Positions 8,881 through 20,810 of a DNA stretch of 64,000 nucleotides are shown piece after piece (positions within the stretch are counted from its first letter, which is position 1; every line of letters starts with the position of its first letter). A program made the translations under genes and the position numbers. The stretch lies in assembly GCF_033958435.1 (NCBI RefSeq), contig NC_134138.1, positions 79,842,298 to 79,906,297 of the forward strand, read 5' to 3'. This DNA is from Carettochelys insculpta. Lineage: Eukaryota > Chordata > Testudines > Carettochelyidae. Under the pieces are notes generated by a model that saw only the letters and a program-made list of their open reading frames with translations, searched no databases and was not told the DNA's origin.

Positions 8881-11800
8881 TTCAGATTTCTCTAAACCCT
8901 ACTTGGGCTCCATCTGCATGAGATCAGGTTGCCCTCTGATGCCTCAAGTAGTTCCTGTTGATGGGGTGTCTACAAATAATATCTGCCTGGTATTTTGCTG
9001 CAGAGTTATACCTTCCACTCTTGGGCTAATGCAGATGCTGCTGAGGTGGAAACTAAAAAGGTTACATTAAATAATAAATATCAAGCCTCTGACGCATTTG
9101 GAGAAAAAGGTGCAGATCAGTAGTTATTTTAGCACAGGCACACCCATCCCCACTAGCAAATGGAGACAGAGAGCAGTGGACGTTTATGAGCTGTTAAAGG
9201 TGGGAGAAAATAATAAAAAGCTTTATAGTAGAGGTAGGGATACCATTGGAATTGCCAGTCTTTTGGTCAAGCTGTGAGGGGTGATTCTGGGCCACCATAA
9301 GGAGCAGAGCCTTGTGGAGAATGGGTGGGGCAGGAGAGCTAGCATCCCACAGCCAACCCTTCAGTGCTGGCCAGCCCATGCTGCCCAGGCCTCTGGCAGT
9401 GGTTAAAGGCTCTGGGGCTCTGGCTGGTGCTGCTGTGGTAGTGGCTGAGAGTCCCAAGCCCTTTTAAATCACCCAGGGTAGCCACCCCTTTTGCCTCCTT
9501 CTCCCCAAATAGAGGCATGAAGCCTAAGCCACCGGAGTAATAGATGGCTCAGGAGACTGGTACTACACTGCAGTTTGTCCCACTATAAACCACGGGGTTC
9601 AAATGCAACTCAAGTTAGTAGCAACTGAAATTGGAAACCTGTATTATGTAATTGCTCTGTGACAGACTCTCTCAAATGGCCTTGGCATTTTCGGGTTGGT
9701 TCCCAGCGAACAAGTAGCCACCCCACAAAGAAACACCTTTATCAATGCTCAGCCGGTAGACAGAGGACTGGGTGGGCACAGAAACTGCACCAATCCTTTC
9801 AGTCTCTGGAGACAGTCCTCCAGTATGGGTCTGGGAAACACTGGCTGGGCAGCGTGAGGCATATCTGGGACTAAACTAGGCGTTTCAGACAGAGCCTGAA
9901 GTAAGGCAGTGCAGAGAGGCAACACCACAAAGCGAAGCTCTTGGAGACATTCTTTCTCAGGCAGGCTCAATAGCTCCTGGGAGGGCTGGGGACCACTGAG
10001 GCACAATTACTCCCTCCACAAACACACACATTCAGGCCTGTGGCTAAATATCACAGCTGGGCCCTACGTGAGAATACAATTACAGCTGAATCATTCTTAG
10101 AAAGCTAGATTGCTGAATTTTGCCTCAGTGGCTGCCTAGGAATTATAACTAACTCTTTCACATCGCCATACTGTGCCATTGTTTGCTCTGCTATTGACTG
10201 AAGCACGGTAACAGGAGAGGAAGGACAGTGAAATGGTGCACTGGGGTGGCTCTCCGCGTATCTTTTGGGAGTGATGAATAAGCAGTGGTAAGCAGTGTTC
10301 CTTGAAAGTATGTGAAAAAAATTAAATTAGGCAGGGCTCTGGGAGAAGAATGACACATTATAAAATCCATTTGAAAGACTTCTGAGTGCCTCTGATTGTG
10401 GGGCATTACACTGCAAACGGGGCATCTTTTTAGATAAGGTGGGCAACATTCAGTACTCCTGACCCTTACTGAACACAGTGGCATCACTGGGGTTGATTAC
10501 AAGTTCTGAAATTCAGGGCTGAGGAATCAGAATACACCAGCGGTAAGACAAATGAATTTCAGAGGTAGGTTTCTCTGATACACTACTGGTACTATGTCAT
10601 GGGCCAGGTACCTTGTGGCAGATTAAGAATATAACTACATAGCTAATAATTTGGTCCAGGTTTATGGGCCATGAGTGCCCTCTTGAGAGTCTACTGTATG
10701 GAGTCTCTACAGATGGAATGGAGGCATGAGGAGAAGGAACACTGACATACTGCACAGAGGAGGAATGAAGCTCTAAGAGAAAGTGTATAGTACTGAAGGA
10801 CAGGGAGGTCTGAAAATAAACAAGCAGAAGGGGAAAAAAACAATAAGATAAACACAAGAGCAAGTGAAAGCTGTGGGATACAATACTAAAAGAGCTCTCT
10901 GTTTAAAAGAAAGCAAGCAAAATGAAAAGGAGAACAATTAGTTCCTGAGTAAGTGAGATAGGAAACTTTAAAGGGACTACAGCACTTGACAGGGAATCAG
11001 AAAAACATTGAAAGAAATGAGTTAGGAACTTTAGCAATATGGGAGAGATTTCAACTACCTGAGCGTACACTGCAGTATCTCAAACAACAGAAATAAATCC
11101 AAGACTATCCTTGGCAAATCTGTTTGCTGCTGGCATCTGCAACTGATCGGTAAATGAAGGAAAGGAAAAAGCAGTGGGCAAAACCGAAAGCATAGCCATG
11201 GCTCTAATGTGGGGTCATACTTGCCCTCAGTAGTGCATTATTATGTGTGACAGTTTGCCACCCTTACGGAGGTTAGAGCCTGATTCCTCAGCTACTCCCA
11301 CTTAAATCCTTGTGGTGTGAGGAGTATGTTCAATACATAATTGTGGGTCAATCCAGCACTATATTAGCCCCACCGGAATAAATGGGACAACTCATGTAGT
11401 TCTACTCAAAACAAGAGTTGCAGAAGTGGATATTAGTAAAAAAGATAAATATATGGTGACTTGGTGACCCATCACCGGAGTTGACAAGGTTTACAGTGTT
11501 AGCAAGGTCTTGTTACAGAACAAAAGTTAATTCCAGATCATGTATCTCTTCAGTTTATTGGATATTCACAGAACCCCAGAGAGATTAGGGTATGGAAAGA
11601 ATAGTATAATGGAAGATGAGATAGAAGAAAAGTAGTCTTGGTCCTCATCCAAGCAATGTGGAAGTAATTGAAGCTTACCGAGATAATTCCCGTAATAGTT
11701 TTGGGTGATACGCAATAGCAGAAGACAGAGCCATAGTACGCCATTTATTGGAGTCCTGGGGTTACAACCCTTTCAAAGTGGAGGATGTTCCTCCTCTTTT

Positions 11801-12431
11801 AGACTTTTACTGAGTGTTTATTAGAGCGCTGGATTCTGTGGTGTCTGAAACCAGCAGTATAGTGATCAAAATATGTTAAAACATTTTTTCTAGTTCATCC
11901 CCAGTTTCAGTAACTGTGAGCCAGCTCCTGGGGTGTGGCTGCTTTGTGCTTCAGTGCCAGGAGACTTTGCCCAGAATGCCATTTTAAAAAGGATGACCAA
12001 GGTACTGGAACAACTGGTATAGTGGGGATGCTGAGAGCCATTGAACTAACTATGAACTCTGTATAGAACAGAAGTGACTTTGAACAGTGGCAGCACCCCT
12101 AGTTCCAGCACCTCTGGAGGGTTACCCCAGTGATGGTGAATCCTTCAGTAGTGCAGAGCCATCTAATTGGCTCGTATGTAATTCCCTTCCTTTGTGACAG
12201 AGTGTGGGAAATAACAGGAGAAAAATATGAGCTAAGCTTCACTGAGTGCTGCCATCTTGGCTATTTGGGGACTCTGGTCACTGGCATAAGTTAAAACAGC
12301 CTTGGAGCAAGTGACTGACTCTGCACAAAATGGGCTGAGGCTTGAAAGGTCTCTATGGTGAGTTTTATGTGCCCTTTGTCCCTCTTTTCTGTGAACATAA
12401 TCCATCTAGTTAAGCCAACCCCAAGTCCTTC
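8881..12431. other. Mostly unrecognised sequence
   Basis: No gene is supported. A GC-rich patch at about 9240-9500 contains a minus-strand frame of 87 codons without a domain and looks like an unclassified repeat. The rest is AT-rich with short ORFs only. Confidence 0.3.
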
Positions 12432-12434
12432 TAG

Positions 12435-12732
12435 GGCTATGTCTGCACTAGCCTGGAAGAGTGACCTGCTCAAGGTCAATCTTCCAGGGTTCTTTTTCAA
12501 GCCTCTGGTAGGGACGCATGAAATTGACCTCTCAAGGGTCACAGCTGATCCCTGCACTCCTCGTGAGATGCAAGGAGTAAGGGAGGTCAATGGAAGAAAC
12601 TGTCCCATCAACCGTCTTCAGTAAGGATGACCAAGTAAGCCAAGTGCAGATATGTTGATTCTAGCTATGCAATTGCCATAGCTAGAATTGTGTGTCTGCA
12701 GTCGACTTACTTTGCCTAGTGCAGATGTAGTC
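12435..12732. mobile_element. MITE with GGCTATGTCTGCACTAG-like ends
   Basis: The left end GGCTATGTCTGCACTAG is matched on the right by the reverse complement CTAGTGCAGATGTAGTC, with four mismatches in 17 positions. The flanking triplets are TAG (12432-12434) and TTA (12733-12735), an imperfect target duplication. The inner part contains a palindrome around TAGCTATGCAATTGCCATAGCTA. The element has no coding capacity. The ends resemble the Harbinger-type MITEs elsewhere in the window, so that superfamily is the likely source. Confidence 0.6.
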
Positions 12733-12735
12733 TTA

Positions 12736-13665
12736 GATAATTCATTCACTCACTTATGCACTTCTTTTCCTTCCTATACCATGAGAAATGGCTTTACTAA
12801 GTAGATTTATTGTGAAGATAAGATGTCAAACCTTACAGTGCTCAGGTTAATTTGCTTCAGCACCCTGAACTCTATACAGCTGAATGCACACATAAACGCA
12901 CACAATTTTCAAAATCTATACCCATAACATTTGAAATAAATCAAACTAAGTGAGAAAGTCTAGAACAAACATGAAAGGGATAAAACTGGGGTGGATGAGC
13001 AAGTGAAAAGTACTGTACTGAGCCAACAGCTGCTGTGTGTGATTTCCACAGAGAGAAGAACCGAAAAAGATATAAAGCTCCTTACCCACACAGGAAATGC
13101 CCATCCCTCTAGGCCTTACTGTCTAAGGCAGATAGTACATGGAGCACAAATGCCTGCGAGAATGAGGATCAAGGAGGAAGTTTAGTTTGTGTGTTTCAAA
13201 CGAGAGTTTTTCACAGTAAAACCCATAATCAGAAGCAATATGGAATGATATTTATGTCTTATCAAATTCATCAGACCAGTACACACTGATTCACCCTTAA
13301 TATGCTTGCCGTTCTATTGTGTTAAAGGGTATATTATGTTCATACAGCAGGTGTACGTCCCAAAATGTTATGTTTCTTCACTGCATAGTTTATCTACCCT
13401 CTGATGGAGCATCTTTTTAGCATATTGCAGCTGAAACATGGACTTACTGAAATATCACTCATATGTTAGCACATACATTACACAACCTGTCATGTACTGG
13501 TGCTATGACCAGAACATAAGGTTCTGAACATAAGGCTTAATTAAGTCATTACTTGAGCAACTGCAAAGAGCAGGAGAGAGAGAGGAGAATCTTATATTCC
13601 AATCCATCCAATTGTGTTTTAAATCAGAAATCACCCATATCACTCACAGTAACACAAAAGTATCT
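12736..13665. other. Unrecognised sequence
   Basis: No gene or repeat was recognised in this AT-rich stretch. Confidence 0.3.
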
Positions 13666-13676
13666 ATTTTAAAAAT

Positions 13677-13809
13677 TACAGAGAGGAAGCCGTGCTAGTC
13701 TATACACTATCAAAACAAAAAGCAGTCAAGTAGCACTTTAAAGACTAGCAAAAAAGTTCACCTAATAAACTATTTTGCTAGTCTTTAAAGTGCTACTTGA
13801 CTGCTTTTT
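13677..13809 (-). mobile_element. Short PLE tail insertion with inverted partner
   Basis: The insertion is flanked by an 11-bp duplication, ATTTTAAAAAT, at 13666-13676 and 13810-13820. The left arm reads inward as the reverse complement of a PLE tail including its extreme end (ACAGAGAGGAAGCCGTGCTA...). The right arm is the same tail in direct orientation but lacks about the last 35 bases. The arms share the unit AGTCTTTAAAGTGCTACTTG. The element is therefore in minus orientation with an inverted, end-trimmed copy at its 5' side. It has no coding capacity. Confidence 0.75.
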
Positions 13810-13820
13810 ATTTTAAAAAT

Positions 13821-14422
13821 GACTTTCTGGCTCCATGGTAGCATCTACAAGCAAAGTTAAACTGCAACTAGGAATTTGGGCTGAGATGCATGAGGGGCTC
13901 CCAGGCCTGGGGGTTGCAATGTGTGGTGTGGTGGAGAGGTTAGAGTTGGGTGAAGGGGCTATCCGCAGCTCAGGAGTAACAGTGGGGTCATGTGAGGAGC
14001 CCAGAGCAAAGCATCAGGGTTCATGAGGGGCTCAGGGCAGGGCATTAACAGGGGTGCACAGGAGGCAGGACAAGGGGCAGTGAGTGGGTGTTAGGGTGCA
14101 TTGGGGGGGCCCTAGGACCGGATTATCGTACCTGGCTGCTGATTTTAGAGCAGGGTGGTCTTTTGAAGAATTTAATTTAAAAAAGCTGTCTGAAGAGCCA
14201 AGCATTTAAAGCTAAAGCTAAATACTCAGATTGTGCATCCAAGTTTTTATGAAAGGATTTTTAGAGATGTGATTTTTAGAAGATTCAGACACAAACCAAT
14301 GAAATATTTAAAGCAAATTTTAAACTAAGGTACTGTGGACCTAAGAAACAACTGTTTTTGTCAGGAAATTCACAGTTAGCACATGCATGATAAATGCTTT
14401 TCATTAACACTTCATGCCTCTT
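13821..14422. other. Unrecognised sequence
   Basis: A G-rich stretch around 13880-14120 contains repeated GGGGCTC-like words. No gene or known repeat was identified. Confidence 0.3.
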
Positions 14423-14435
14423 TCACAGGTTCTAT

Positions 14436-14592
14436 AACAACAAGAAATCCTGTGGCACCTGCATTCATCTGATGAAGCAGGTCTTTACCCACGAAAGCTT
14501 ATGCTCCAAAATATCTGTTAGTCTGTACGGTACCACAGGACTTCTTCTTGTTCTCAAAGGTACAGACTAACATGGCTACTCTCTGCTACTTG
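14436..14592 (+). mobile_element. Short PLE tail insertion with inverted partner
   Basis: A 13-bp duplication, TCACAGGTTCTAT, flanks the insertion at 14423-14435 and 14593-14605. The right part is a full PLE tail ending in CAGACTAACATGGCTACTC. The left edge (AACAAGAAATCCTGTGGCACC) is the reverse complement of an inner piece of the same tail, ACAGGACTTCTTCTTGTT. The element contains a hammerhead-like core. The duplication marks a real retroelement insertion event rather than a random fragment. Confidence 0.75.
14461..14506 (+). ncRNA. Hammerhead-like motif, partly decayed
   Basis: The core CTGATGA lies at 14469-14475 and GAAA at 14493-14496, followed by GCTTATGC. The helix II region between them (AGCAGGTCTTTACCCAC) pairs only at GGT/ACC and an outer G-C, weaker than in other copies. 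GCAT lies upstream and could pair with ATGC after the predicted cut, but it is displaced by four bases. The motif is recognisable but probably weakened. Confidence 0.45.
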
Positions 14593-14605
14593 TCACAGGT
14601 TCTAT

Positions 14606-16984
14606 GTTATGCTAATAGGTCTGAGAAGTGAGAAGGGTTTTCATGTTTAAGTTAACAGAGCCACTTTCAGGGGAAGAGTCATGTGTCTGCAAGCGGCTGT
14701 TGGGTGAGCCTTCAGGAACAGTCAGAATAAGGATAGGAAGCGGGAGAGGTTGAGCGCTAAGACCCAGGGAGGCATTGCCTCTCATACCTGCTGCCATGCC
14801 TGGGCAGGGCGCGCACACACACACCATGTACAGGCCTGCACTACAACTAAGAATGAGCATCCCAGCCTCCATATCCAGATTTGCACTCCAGTTAGCACTG
14901 GCAGAGCTCAAGCTAACTGGCTAAAACTAGCAGCATAGACCTCAGGTATTGAAGCTGAGAGGAGTGAGATGGCCTTGGAAACTCAAGCGTCTGCTCTCAC
15001 TGGTACATCTCCATTGTTATTTTTACTTAAACACAGTGGGCACACTCCCAGCTGCAGTGCATACACATTCTTAGTGTTCCAAATAACACAAACCACACCA
15101 AAGAAGATGGGAAGGAAGCCTGTTATGGTCCTGCTCTTACCCCACATCTGTCACTGTAGCTGAGCAGATGTGAAGTGGAGAACATCCTGAAATATCCAAA
15201 GGGAAGGTGCCATGGGCAGAAACCCATAAAGGGCTGGGAAGGGCTGGGAGAAGCCATGCCCTCTGGTGATCCCCAAGAGCAGGGCAGTTCTGCACTGTTA
15301 GCCAGAAGGAACCAGTGAGGCATATTTCTTACTGGTTTATTTAGTGTTTCTTGTAGCCATATTTTTCAATGAGAGCTCAATGACATCACTAATTAACTAT
15401 TGTTTTTATAAGGAGCAGATTTTTTTTCATATTCAACATACAATTAAATTCAGCAATTATGAACAAGCACAATTTCTACAGCCCAGCTTATTTTATGATG
15501 CACAATACAATTACCCTCTAATTACATGCAACAGAGACCATGACCAGGCACATAAGGCATGTGATTAAAGTGATAAAGTGAAATCCAATAAACTGAAATC
15601 CTAAAACGGTAAATATTATCTAAGTTAAATACATGAAGAAAAATGCAGAAAACAGAGCTGACATATCCTTGAACAATGTTTCAGCTTCTCATTCCTTGAA
15701 ATCATTTTCTCATGTTGGAAATGTTATTTGCTCTAAAGTGAGGGCAAATTCAGTGTAACCTTTCCCACACGGCTGCTCTGCAGCATGTACGTATCTTAAA
15801 GAGGAACATCCATGCTCTGGAAAGCCACCCAGTTTATTAGAGTTAAATACAAACCCATTTACCTTTCACATGTTTTCTTTGTGATTCTCAGTAGAATTTG
15901 CTAACTATCTGAGTGAAACATATTTAACAATAAGCTGTTAACTCTTGAAAGTCCATTTTCTCCTCCTGTTTGCTCTTCCACTGAAGGGTTGGAGATTGGG
16001 GCTATACTGAGTTGGAGAGTTGGCCTATTTCACACAAAGATGAATAAGGAACAGTGCAAAGATGCTCCTCTCAAACTCTGATGTTGTACAGGGCTGCACC
16101 TGCCGCACTGTCCCTTAGCATGCGGTGGGCTATGGGGTGGACTGATATGAGGTTATGGTAGGGCTCCCTAACAGGAGTAGGCTGCACTAAACTCACCCAC
16201 TCTTTGGGACATTTTTCGGTCCCTTCAAAGGAGTATTCAGGGCACCCTCCTGAGTGCAGCCCTCACTTTCCTTCACCCTACTATGAAGCATGCCAGGGGA
16301 GGTGATATCTTGCTCCCTCTCACTTCCAGGCACTCACACAAAACCCATTGACAACGTGTCACAAGGTTGAGCAGTTCCAAAGCTTAGAAAATGTTTTTGA
16401 GGTCTCCTTTCTCACTCCCACTCTATGTTCTCAGCATTTATTCTCTTTCCAAACCCAGCCAGATAATTCCTGTTCTTCCACCCAATGTCCCTTTTCATTT
16501 GATCCCCAAGATTTCCTGCCCAAGCTATATTTTACCAGAGGATCTCAAATTTGGCACACTTTCTATCGGGATTAGTTGGCTGATGTATTCAAATCCCATG
16601 AATTCCTTAGGTCAAAGGTGTCCTAGAATGTACTGACTCCCTCTCAGCAGAGGGACGCTTGGAACTTCTGAGATATGAGGACAGCAGCTGGTTCAGCAGA
16701 GACAGCCAAGACTTGGGAGTCTAAAAGATTGATTTCAGGGAGGTACTTATCTGAACTCATCTTAGCAACAACAAAGTTCAAAATTTGAGCTGAGGTTCAT
16801 GGCAGTTGCTATTTTTACTGAAGTGTTTTGCCCCTCCCTAGTGTACTTGTGATATCACAATCATTTCCACGCTGGCAAGAAGATGCATTGTCATAAACCC
16901 AGAATTATTACTTCACTGCAACACTATGCCAAAGGACAATCCAGGCTGTAAAGGAGCAAGCTTGTATTAAAACACAAATAGTTT
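14606..16984. other. Unrecognised sequence
   Basis: No gene is supported. Short ORFs occur on both strands, for example 14612-14911 on the minus strand and 16348-16575 on the plus strand, but none shows a domain or splice-flanked structure that I can defend. Confidence 0.3.
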
Positions 16985-17045
16985 CAAAACAAACCAGCAG
17001 TCATGTAGCACCTTAAAGACTAACAGGAGTGTAAGAATGTAGTCT
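16985..17045 (-). mobile_element. PLE tail fragment
   Basis: The stretch includes CAAAACAAACCAGCAGTCATGTAGCACC followed by TTAAAGACTAACA, which is the reverse complement of the tail words seen at 13.7 and 28.7 kb. It is a single short fragment without a detectable inverted partner or duplication. Confidence 0.5.
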
Positions 17046-17235
17046 TTTTTTTTTAACTTGTTTGTTTGGTTGAGCAGTGAAATGATGGCATGAAATGCAA
17101 CCTCCATCTGGAACACCTGCCCTGAAACCTGAGCTACCTTCCTTTAAATGTAAGCCTTTTGTCTGTGTCCAAAGAACAAACTACTGGCAAAGAACTCTGT
17201 AGGAAACCAACCCAGGAGAGCAGAGAGCACAAGGA

Positions 17236-18515
17236 AATCATAGTATCATAGAGTCATAGAATCCTATGGCTGGAAGAGACCTCAAGAGATCTTCGAGTCC
17301 AGCCCCCACTTAAAGCAGGATTAACCCTAATTAAATAATTCCAGCCAGGGCTTTGTCAAGCCAGGATGTAAAAACCTCTAGGGATGAAAATTCCACCACC
17401 TCTCTAGGTAATGCATTCTAGTGCTTCACCACTCTCCTAAGGCTTGTCTACACTAGCTCCCTACTTCAAAGGGAGCGTTGTAAGTAGGGGATTGGGAGTT
17501 TATTAATGAAGTGCTGCAGTGCATATGCAGCACTTCATTAAGCAAATTCCCCCCCACCCCGCCGCAACTTTGAAGTGTTAAGTCTTCGAAGTGCCAGCTC
17601 ATGTCTAGCTGCGGCTCACCTGCCAGTTCTTCAAAGTACTTTTGAGGTGTAAAGGAACTTGGAAGTACCCCAAGCACTTCAAAGTACCGGCTGGTGAGCC
17701 GCAGCTAGACACGAGCCAGCCCTTCGAAGTTTAACACTTGGAAGTTGCAGCGGGGGGAGGGTGGAATTTGCTTACTGAAGTGCTGCATATGCAGGGCAGC
17801 ACTTCATTAATAAACTCTCAACACCCTGCTTACCATCCTCTCTTGAAAGTAGGGAGCTAGTGTAGACAAGCCCAAGTGAAATAGTTTTTCCCAATATCCA
17901 ATCTAGACCTCCCCAACTGCAACTTGAGACCATTGCTCCTTGCTCTGCCATACATCGCCACTGAGAACAGACTCTCTCTATCCTTTTTAGAACTCCACTT
18001 GAATAAGTTGAAAGCTGCTATCAAATCACCTCTCACTCTTCTCTTGTGCAAACTAAATAAGCCCAAATCCCTCAGCATGTCCTCATAGATCATGTGCTCC
18101 AGGCACCTAATCATTTTAATTGCCCTCTGCTAGACCCTCTTTAATACATGCACATCCTTTCCATACTGGGGGGCCCAGAACTGGACACAATACTCCAGAT
18201 GTGGCCTCACCAGTGTCGAATAAAGAAATGCTCCATGTACTGCGCCCCAATATGCCATTACCTTCTTGGCTACAAGGACACATTGTTCACACGTATCCAT
18301 CCTCTCATCCACTGGAATCTCCAGGTCTTTTTGTGCTGCACTTGTACTTAGCCTGTCAGTCCCCAGCCTGTAGCAATGCTAGGCATTCTTCCATCCCAAG
18401 TGCAGGACTCTGTATTTGTCCTTATTGAACTTCTTTTGGTCCAGTCCTCCAATTTGTTTATGTCCCTGTGGACCCTATCACTATCCTCCAACGTCTCTAT
18501 CTGTCCCTATAGCTT
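17236..18515 (-). mobile_element. CR1 LINE 3' part, split by a MITE
   Basis: Read on the minus strand this is the end of CR1. The 3' terminus is at 17236-17290 (TCATAGAGTCATAGAATCCT, GGCTGGAAGAGACCTC). Upstream lies UTR-like text such as TCCAATATCCAATCTAGACC (plus-strand reading), and at 18130-18312 a remnant of the ORF2 C-terminus encodes LVRPHLEYCVQFWAP, the end of the CR1 reverse transcriptase. Similarity continues to about 18515. A 432-bp MITE at 17441-17872 interrupts it, so the CR1 copy is older than the MITE. No intact ORF remains. Confidence 0.85.
17441..17872. mobile_element. Fold-back MITE inserted in CR1
   Basis: The ends are perfect inverted repeats beginning GGCTTGTCTACACTAGCTCC, extending about 26 bp. 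The arms keep pairing almost to the centre: for example CTAGCTGCGGCTCACC on the left matches GGTGAGCCGCAGCTAG on the right. The flanks are TAA (17438-17440) and CAA (17873-17875), an imperfect triplet duplication. Removing the element rejoins CR1 text on both sides. There is no ORF. The end sequence is Harbinger-like. Confidence 0.8.
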
Positions 18516-19243
18516 AGACAGCTCAAGGGAAATGACATCTCTTGCAATAAGTTTTCAATGAAAATAAACACTTTCCTGAAGGAGGATTTTCTGATCCAGC
18601 ATACCTAAAGATGAATGAGTAGGGAGTGCTGCTAGAAAGAAGGGTTTTATTTCAGCATTCAAGAAATTAGGCTGTACTCAACAGAAAACTCCTATGTAAC
18701 CTGATGATGATGCATAAATTATCTGTGCCCTACAGACCCTTTAAAAAATAAAACCTTACTTTTTTGGTTGATTTCACTCTTTCTGGAGTTGCAAGCACCA
18801 GTAAAGTGTCACTTTGCATGAAGCAGTGAAGCAGAAAAAATTTTTGGTGGTCAGGAAACACATTCTTTCTCCCGCACAGGGAATGCAACACTCATGCAGA
18901 AGAAGCCCACCAAAAAAGATTCATGATTTATTATGTTTCTGTTGAAGCAAGACAACCTGTAGGTTTTTACTCTCTGGAAAATTATTGCTCATGTAGCAAC
19001 AGTTACTAGTCAGGATACCATAATACTGTGTCCTATATATGGTGGCCTTTAAAAAAAATCTACTTCTAGTCTTGGGTGAAGATGCTCAAGAGTGTACTTG
19101 TTTATTTTCTTAAAAATTTTAGGAATGTGACAGGAAAAGATTATGGCCTTATAAGCTGGGGAAACAGCAAACTTTCAAAATGTTCTTACCATTGCTAACA
19201 TCAGTTCAGCTCCAACAATGCAGGCAATACTGTGAGCAGCAAC
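18516..19243. other. Unrecognised sequence
   Basis: No gene or repeat was recognised in this AT-rich stretch between the CR1 copy and the next MITE. Confidence 0.3.
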
Positions 19244-19246
19244 TTA

Positions 19247-19658
19247 GGCTGTGTCTACACATGCCCCTTCCTTTCGAAAGGGTGTGTTAATGAGCAGGTT
19301 CGAAAGATGCTAATGAGGCTCTGCAATGAATATGCAGTGCCTCATTAGCATAATGGCGGCTGCAGCAATTCAAAAGTGCAGCTTTTCTAATTGCTCTCTG
19401 CCTGTGGAGATGGGATCTAACAAAAGGACCCCCCCAGTTTTCGATAGGAAGAAGAGCTTTCGAAGACTGGGGGGGTCCTTTCAGAGGGTCCCGTCTCCAT
19501 GGGTGGCATGCGATTAGAAAAGCCACACTTTCGAATCGCTGCAGCTGCCATTATGCTAATGAGGCACTGCATATTCATTGCAGCTCCTCATTAACATATT
19601 TCAAGCCCACTCATTAACATGCCCCTTTCAAAAGGAAGGGGCACGTGTAGACCCAGCC
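19247..19658. mobile_element. Harbinger-type fold-back MITE, TTA duplication
   Basis: The left end GGCTGTGTCTACACATGCCC pairs with the right end (GGGGCACGTGTAGACCCAGCC) with two mismatches in 25. Exact TTA triplets flank it at 19244-19246 and 19659-19661, the classical Harbinger target. Arms contain repeated GAGGC and CTCATTAGCATA words and a central GGACCCCCCC/GGGGGGGTCC palindrome. It has no coding capacity. It shares the CTCATTAGCAT words with the MITE at 47596-47949. Confidence 0.85.
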
Positions 19659-19740
19659 TTAGGGAGATTGTGGGCTGCTAGCACCACAAGCTGTGTGTCA
19701 TGTAAATACATTTTAAGTAATGAAATCTTGAAATTACATT

Positions 19741-20810
19741 TGTGACCCATGAACGACTGCAAAACCATGGCTTAGTCTCAATGTCAGTTTATATATTCAG
19801 AGGTCAGGTGGTCCAGGGCCACGATGAGGATGTGCGTGCCGTCTATTGCCCTACGGCAGTTAGGAAACCCCATGGCAGCAAAACCATCCACTATGACCTG
19901 TACATCTCCCAGGTTCACAGTCTCCCTGAAGAGACACCAACAGATTGCATGGGCCACCTGCATCACCACAGACCCCGCTGTAGATCTGGCAACCCCGAAC
20001 TGGTTTGCCACTGACCAATAACTGCCAGGTATTGCAAACTTCCACAGAGCATTTGCCACTCGCTTCTGAACTGTTAAAGCTGCCCTCTTCTGTTTGTCAC
20101 CGCACTTCAGAGCGGGGCCCAGCGCATAACAAAGTTCCATAAAAATGGACTTGTGCATGTGAAAGTTCTGCACCCACTGCTGGTCATCCCAGGAATCCAA
20201 AACGATGTGGTCCCACCGGTGTGTGCTGGTTTCATGAGTACAAAACTGCTGCTCCGCTGTTATCACTGGATTCAGGGAATTGAGCATTTGTGAGTTGTTG
20301 GACAGCAGTTGAAAGATTTCCTCTTCAAAACCAATATCATCTTCACAGTGAACCATCATTGCACTTTTTAATAGAAAGCAAAATTGCATGACAGCCTGGG
20401 GAATTGCTGTAACGGTATGTGCAATGACGTGAAGCTTTTGGGGATCCATGCTTGCACAAGCACTGTGCTGGAGAAAATGCCACAGGAAATGGTGTGATCT
20501 CCAGCTCATTTTCACATGGTTACTGAGTTGTCCAAATTCTGGGACAGTGCTTTGCATTCTAGGATTCTGACATGAAACACCCAAAAGCAACTGGGACTAA
20601 GGCACTGTGCGACAAGTACCCACAATGCATTGCTCACGCAGTCGAATTTGGATAAGGCAATGGGGATGCGGAAACTTGACACAAGGAAACATTGGGTCAA
20701 ATTTCCAAAAGGTTTGTGGACACTTAATTTCAAATTTATAAGAAAGAGGGTAAAGTATCGAGTTTATTAATGTCAAATTTATCTTGTAGGGTTGACACCT
20801 CCTAAGAAAG
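19741..20810 (-). mobile_element. Older PIF/Harbinger copy, truncated
   Basis: A minus-strand transposase fragment (19784-20590) plus related decayed sequence lies here. Beyond the frame's stop at 19784, degenerate coding text continues to about 19741 (a MVLQ-like stretch after stop codons), then similarity ends, close to the MITE at 19247-19658. Upstream of the ORF, words such as CCCACAATGCATTGCTCACG resemble Harbinger leaders I know from reptile genomes. Ends with inverted repeats were not found, so boundaries are approximate. Confidence 0.55.
19784..20590 (-). pseudogene. PIF/Harbinger transposase, C-terminal half lost
   Basis: The 268-codon frame shows the N-terminal and first catalytic part of a Harbinger transposase: WDDQQWVQNFHMHKSIFMEL, LTVQKRVANALWKFAIPGSY, the helix-turn-helix-like region NQFGVARSTAGSVVMQV, and AIDGTHILIVALDHLTSEYIN, which contains the first candidate catalytic Asp. 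It ends in TGA just after SEYIN, so the second Asp and the Glu are missing. Unlike the copies at 7.4, 54 and 58 kb there is no intron at the VVMQV position; the frame runs straight through. The protein differs from those copies at many residues, so it belongs to a different, probably older, family. The start codon is unclear. Confidence 0.75.
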
